From assembly GCA_030039915.1 (NCBI GenBank), contig JASHUP010000047.1:1-5812 (forward strand): a stretch of DNA of 5,812 nt, in the 5' to 3' direction. Each line of letters opens with the position of its first letter. Position 1 is the first letter of the stretch. Positions 4,182-5,812 of this stretch are shown here, one piece after another. The notes below the pieces were generated by a model. The model saw only the letters and a list, made by a program, of their open reading frames with translations, made no database searches and had not been told where the DNA came from. Origin of the DNA: Thermoplasmata archaeon (GTDB lineage Archaea; Thermoplasmatota; Thermoplasmata; UBA184). A program made the position numbers and the translations under genes.

Positions 4182-5812
4182 ATGGCGGGCGCGGCATCGG
4201 CGCTACCGCCGGACGGTTGGCTCCTCGACATCACCGAGAGCGACGACGGACGCTCGGTCGTCCTCTGGGTGAAGGACCGGCGGACCGGCCGCGTGCGACG
4301 GACCGCGGTCGAGTATCGCCCTCCGTTCCTCGTCGCGGGGACGCGGAACGACCTCGCGCTCCTCGCCCGTCGCCTCACCGACCACCCCGACGTCGATTCG
4401 GTGGCGCTCGGCTCCGGTCGCCCGTCGCTCTACGACCGTCGCCACCGGCCGGTGCTCTCGGTCGTTCCCGCCCGCAACCCCGCCCGTCGCACCCTCGCGC
4501 GGAGCGTGGACGCGCTCGGGGGCTACGAGCGGTTCTCGCTCTACGACGTCGACCTCGGTCCTCCGCAGCTCTACCATCTGGCCCACGCGCTCTACCCGTT
4601 CGCGCCCGTGGTCGGTCGGGCGCCCGGGCTCACGGCGACCGAACCTCCCGAGACGATCGACTACGCTCCTCCGCCGCTCTCCACCGCGCGGCTCGAGGTC
4701 CATCTCGTCGGGGAGCGACGGGGCCGCATCCCTCCGCCGGACGGTCGGGTCGGGCGGGTTCGCTTGGGCGACGTGACGATCGAGGGCCCCGAGGAGGACC
4801 TCCTGCGCGCGCTCGTGGACGAGCTCGCTCGTACCGACCCGGACGTCCTCCTCACCGAGGGCGGAGACTCGTTCGACCTCCCCTGGCTCTACCGACGCGC
4901 GGCCGCCTGCGGGCTCTCCCCCGACGAGTTCCCCCTCGGCCGCGAGCGCGTCCCGTTCCGGCCGAGCCGCCCGGCCCGCTCGTTCGAGTCGTACGGCCGC
5001 ATCCTCTACCGGTCCGCGTCGTACCCGCTCCCCGGACGGTTCCACGTCGATCGGGAGAACTCGTTCCTCTACCACGACGCCGAGGTCGCGGGGCTCGTCG
5101 ACGCGGCCCGGCTCTCGCGGCTCTCGCTCGCGACGGTCGTCCGCCAATCGCCGGGGACGTGCTTCACCGCGATGGAGATGGCCCATGCCCTCGAGCTCGG
5201 GGCGCACGTGCCCTGGAAGAAGAACCGACCCGAGGGGTTCCGACGGGCCGACCACCTGGTCGCGGCCGACCGGGGGGGCGTGATCTTCCTTCCGCCGGTC
5301 GGGGTCCACGACCACGTCGACGAGTTCGACTTCGCGAGCCTCTTTCCGAGCATCATGGTCTCGAAGAACCTCTCCGCGGAGACGCTCGAGTGCCGGTGCT
5401 GCCCCGAAAGCCCGCTCCGCGCTCCGGGTCTCGGCTATCGGTCGTGCACGCGTCGGGTCGGGCTGATCCCGCGCACCCTCCGTCCGCTCGTCGAGCGTCG
5501 GCTCGCCTACAAGGCGGCGCTCCGGCGGCCCGGGGTCGCACCGGAGGAGGCGGTGCGGCTTCGGCGTCGGGTGAAGATGCTCAAGTGGATCCTCGTGACC
5601 GCGTTCGGCTACCAAGGGTACCGCAACGCCCGGTTCGGTCGGATCGAGTGCCACGAGGCGATCAACGCCTACGCGCGCGACCTCATCGCGCGGCTCGTTC
5701 CCGAGTCGGAGCGCTCCGGCTACTCGGTCGTCCACGGGATCGTCGACTCGCTCTGGCTCCGGCCGAACGACCCGGCCCATCCGCCGGACCCTCAGGCGTT
5801 CGCCGCGCGGGT
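4182..5812 (+). CDS. polB2: Atypical family-B DNA polymerase (PolB2 type), 3' end cut
   Basis: The 543 visible residues match the archaeal PolB2 (Dpo2) clade, described in the literature as apparently inactivated B-family polymerases, though Sulfolobales Dpo2 has been linked to damage tolerance. An N-terminal domain spans about 1-165. The exonuclease-like domain follows: Exo I reads LEVHL (171-175) with no DxE, Exo II reads EGGDSFDLP (226-234) with the usual Asn replaced by Gly227 but Asp232 kept, and no Exo III YxxxD is seen. Typical PolB2 segments are GRFHVDRENSF (285-295) and VPWKKNRPEGF (343-353). Motif A DFASLFPSIM (383-392) keeps Asp383. Cys404, 406, 407 and 422 may bind zinc. Motif B keeps Lys468 but has Val472-Thr473 for Asn-Ser. 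Motif C is HGIVDSLW (518-525), with Ile520 replacing the first Asp. The thumb and C-terminus lie beyond the edge. The ATG is 10 bases after the previous stop and lacks a Shine-Dalgarno, suggesting reinitiation. Confidence 0.92.
   Translation, partial: MAGAASALPPDGWLLDITESDDGRSVVLWVKDRRTGRVRRTAVEYRPPFLVAGTRNDLALLARRLTDHPDVDSVALGSGRPSLYDRRHRPVLSVVPARNPARRTLARSVDALGGYERFSLYDVDLGPPQLYHLAHALYPFAPVVGRAPGLTATEPPETIDYAPPPLSTARLEVHLVGERRGRIPPPDGRVGRVRLGDVTIEGPEEDLLRALVDELARTDPDVLLTEGGDSFDLPWLYRRAAACGLSPDEFPLGRERVPFRPSRPARSFESYGRILYRSASYPLPGRFHVDRENSFLYHDAEVAGLVDAARLSRLSLATVVRQSPGTCFTAMEMAHALELGAHVPWKKNRPEGFRRADHLVAADRGGVIFLPPVGVHDHVDEFDFASLFPSIMVSKNLSAETLECRCCPESPLRAPGLGYRSCTRRVGLIPRTLRPLVERRLAYKAALRRPGVAPEEAVRLRRRVKMLKWILVTAFGYQGYRNARFGRIECHEAINAYARDLIARLVPESERSGYSVVHGIVDSLWLRPNDPAHPPDPQAFAAR

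Noticed and set aside
4203..5780. A 525-codon open frame on the minus strand, opposite the polymerase
   Set aside because: It is antisense to a clear PolB2 gene. Its translation is a low-complexity Arg/Glu/Pro/Val mix with no recognisable motif, as expected from GC-rich codon bias.
4182..5812. Reading the polymerase as a decaying pseudogene because of its altered catalytic motifs
   Set aside because: The frame is uninterrupted for 543 codons, and clade-typical PolB2 segments are well kept. The altered residues are a property of the family, not of gene decay.

Overview
The window is a GC-rich stretch (clearly above 60% G+C by eye) that reads as archaeal chromosome, very probably from a euryarchaeal lineage. 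Four things point to Archaea: a family-B DNA polymerase of the archaeal PolB2 (atypical active site) type, a RecA/RadA-like partner gene next to it, short AT-rich TATA-like boxes about 25 bases upstream of plausible transcription starts, and one Shine-Dalgarno site that matches the archaeal 16S rRNA tail perfectly. The proteins are arginine-rich and not strongly acidic, so a haloarchaeon is unlikely. A GC-rich uncultured Thermoplasmatota-type archaeon is a reasonable guess, but the sequence does not prove it.

Layout. Bases 1-1124 (minus strand) hold most of serS (seryl-tRNA synthetase), which runs off the left edge before class II motif 3. A 96-base divergent promoter region separates it from a DUF72/YecE-family gene (1221-1988, plus). 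That gene converges on a minus-strand gene for a membrane-anchored, probably glycosylated surface protein (1985-2881). The two stop codons share one CTAG tetranucleotide. A roughly 200-base divergent intergenic region (2882-3086) carries a promoter in each direction and several short repeats. To its right, on the plus strand, is a tight three-gene cluster: a RecA/RadA-like protein with degenerate nucleotide-binding motifs (3087-3965), an 84-residue helical protein (3917-4171) and a PolB2-type DNA polymerase (4182 to beyond the right edge).

The three-gene cluster is the main point of interest. A 49-base overlap and a 10-base gap suggest co-transcription and coupled translation. The polymerase keeps the motif A aspartate and the motif B lysine, but has IVD in place of the DTD of motif C and a degraded proofreading domain. 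The RecA-like protein has lost the Walker A lysine and has no clear Walker B aspartate. A RecA-like protein, a small accessory protein and an atypical polymerase together recall the logic of the bacterial ImuA-ImuB-DnaE2 mutagenesis cassette. PolB2 (Dpo2) of Sulfolobales is DNA-damage inducible. A role in damage tolerance or replication is therefore a sensible hypothesis, but it is inference. The serS, DUF72 and surface-protein genes look like unrelated neighbours.
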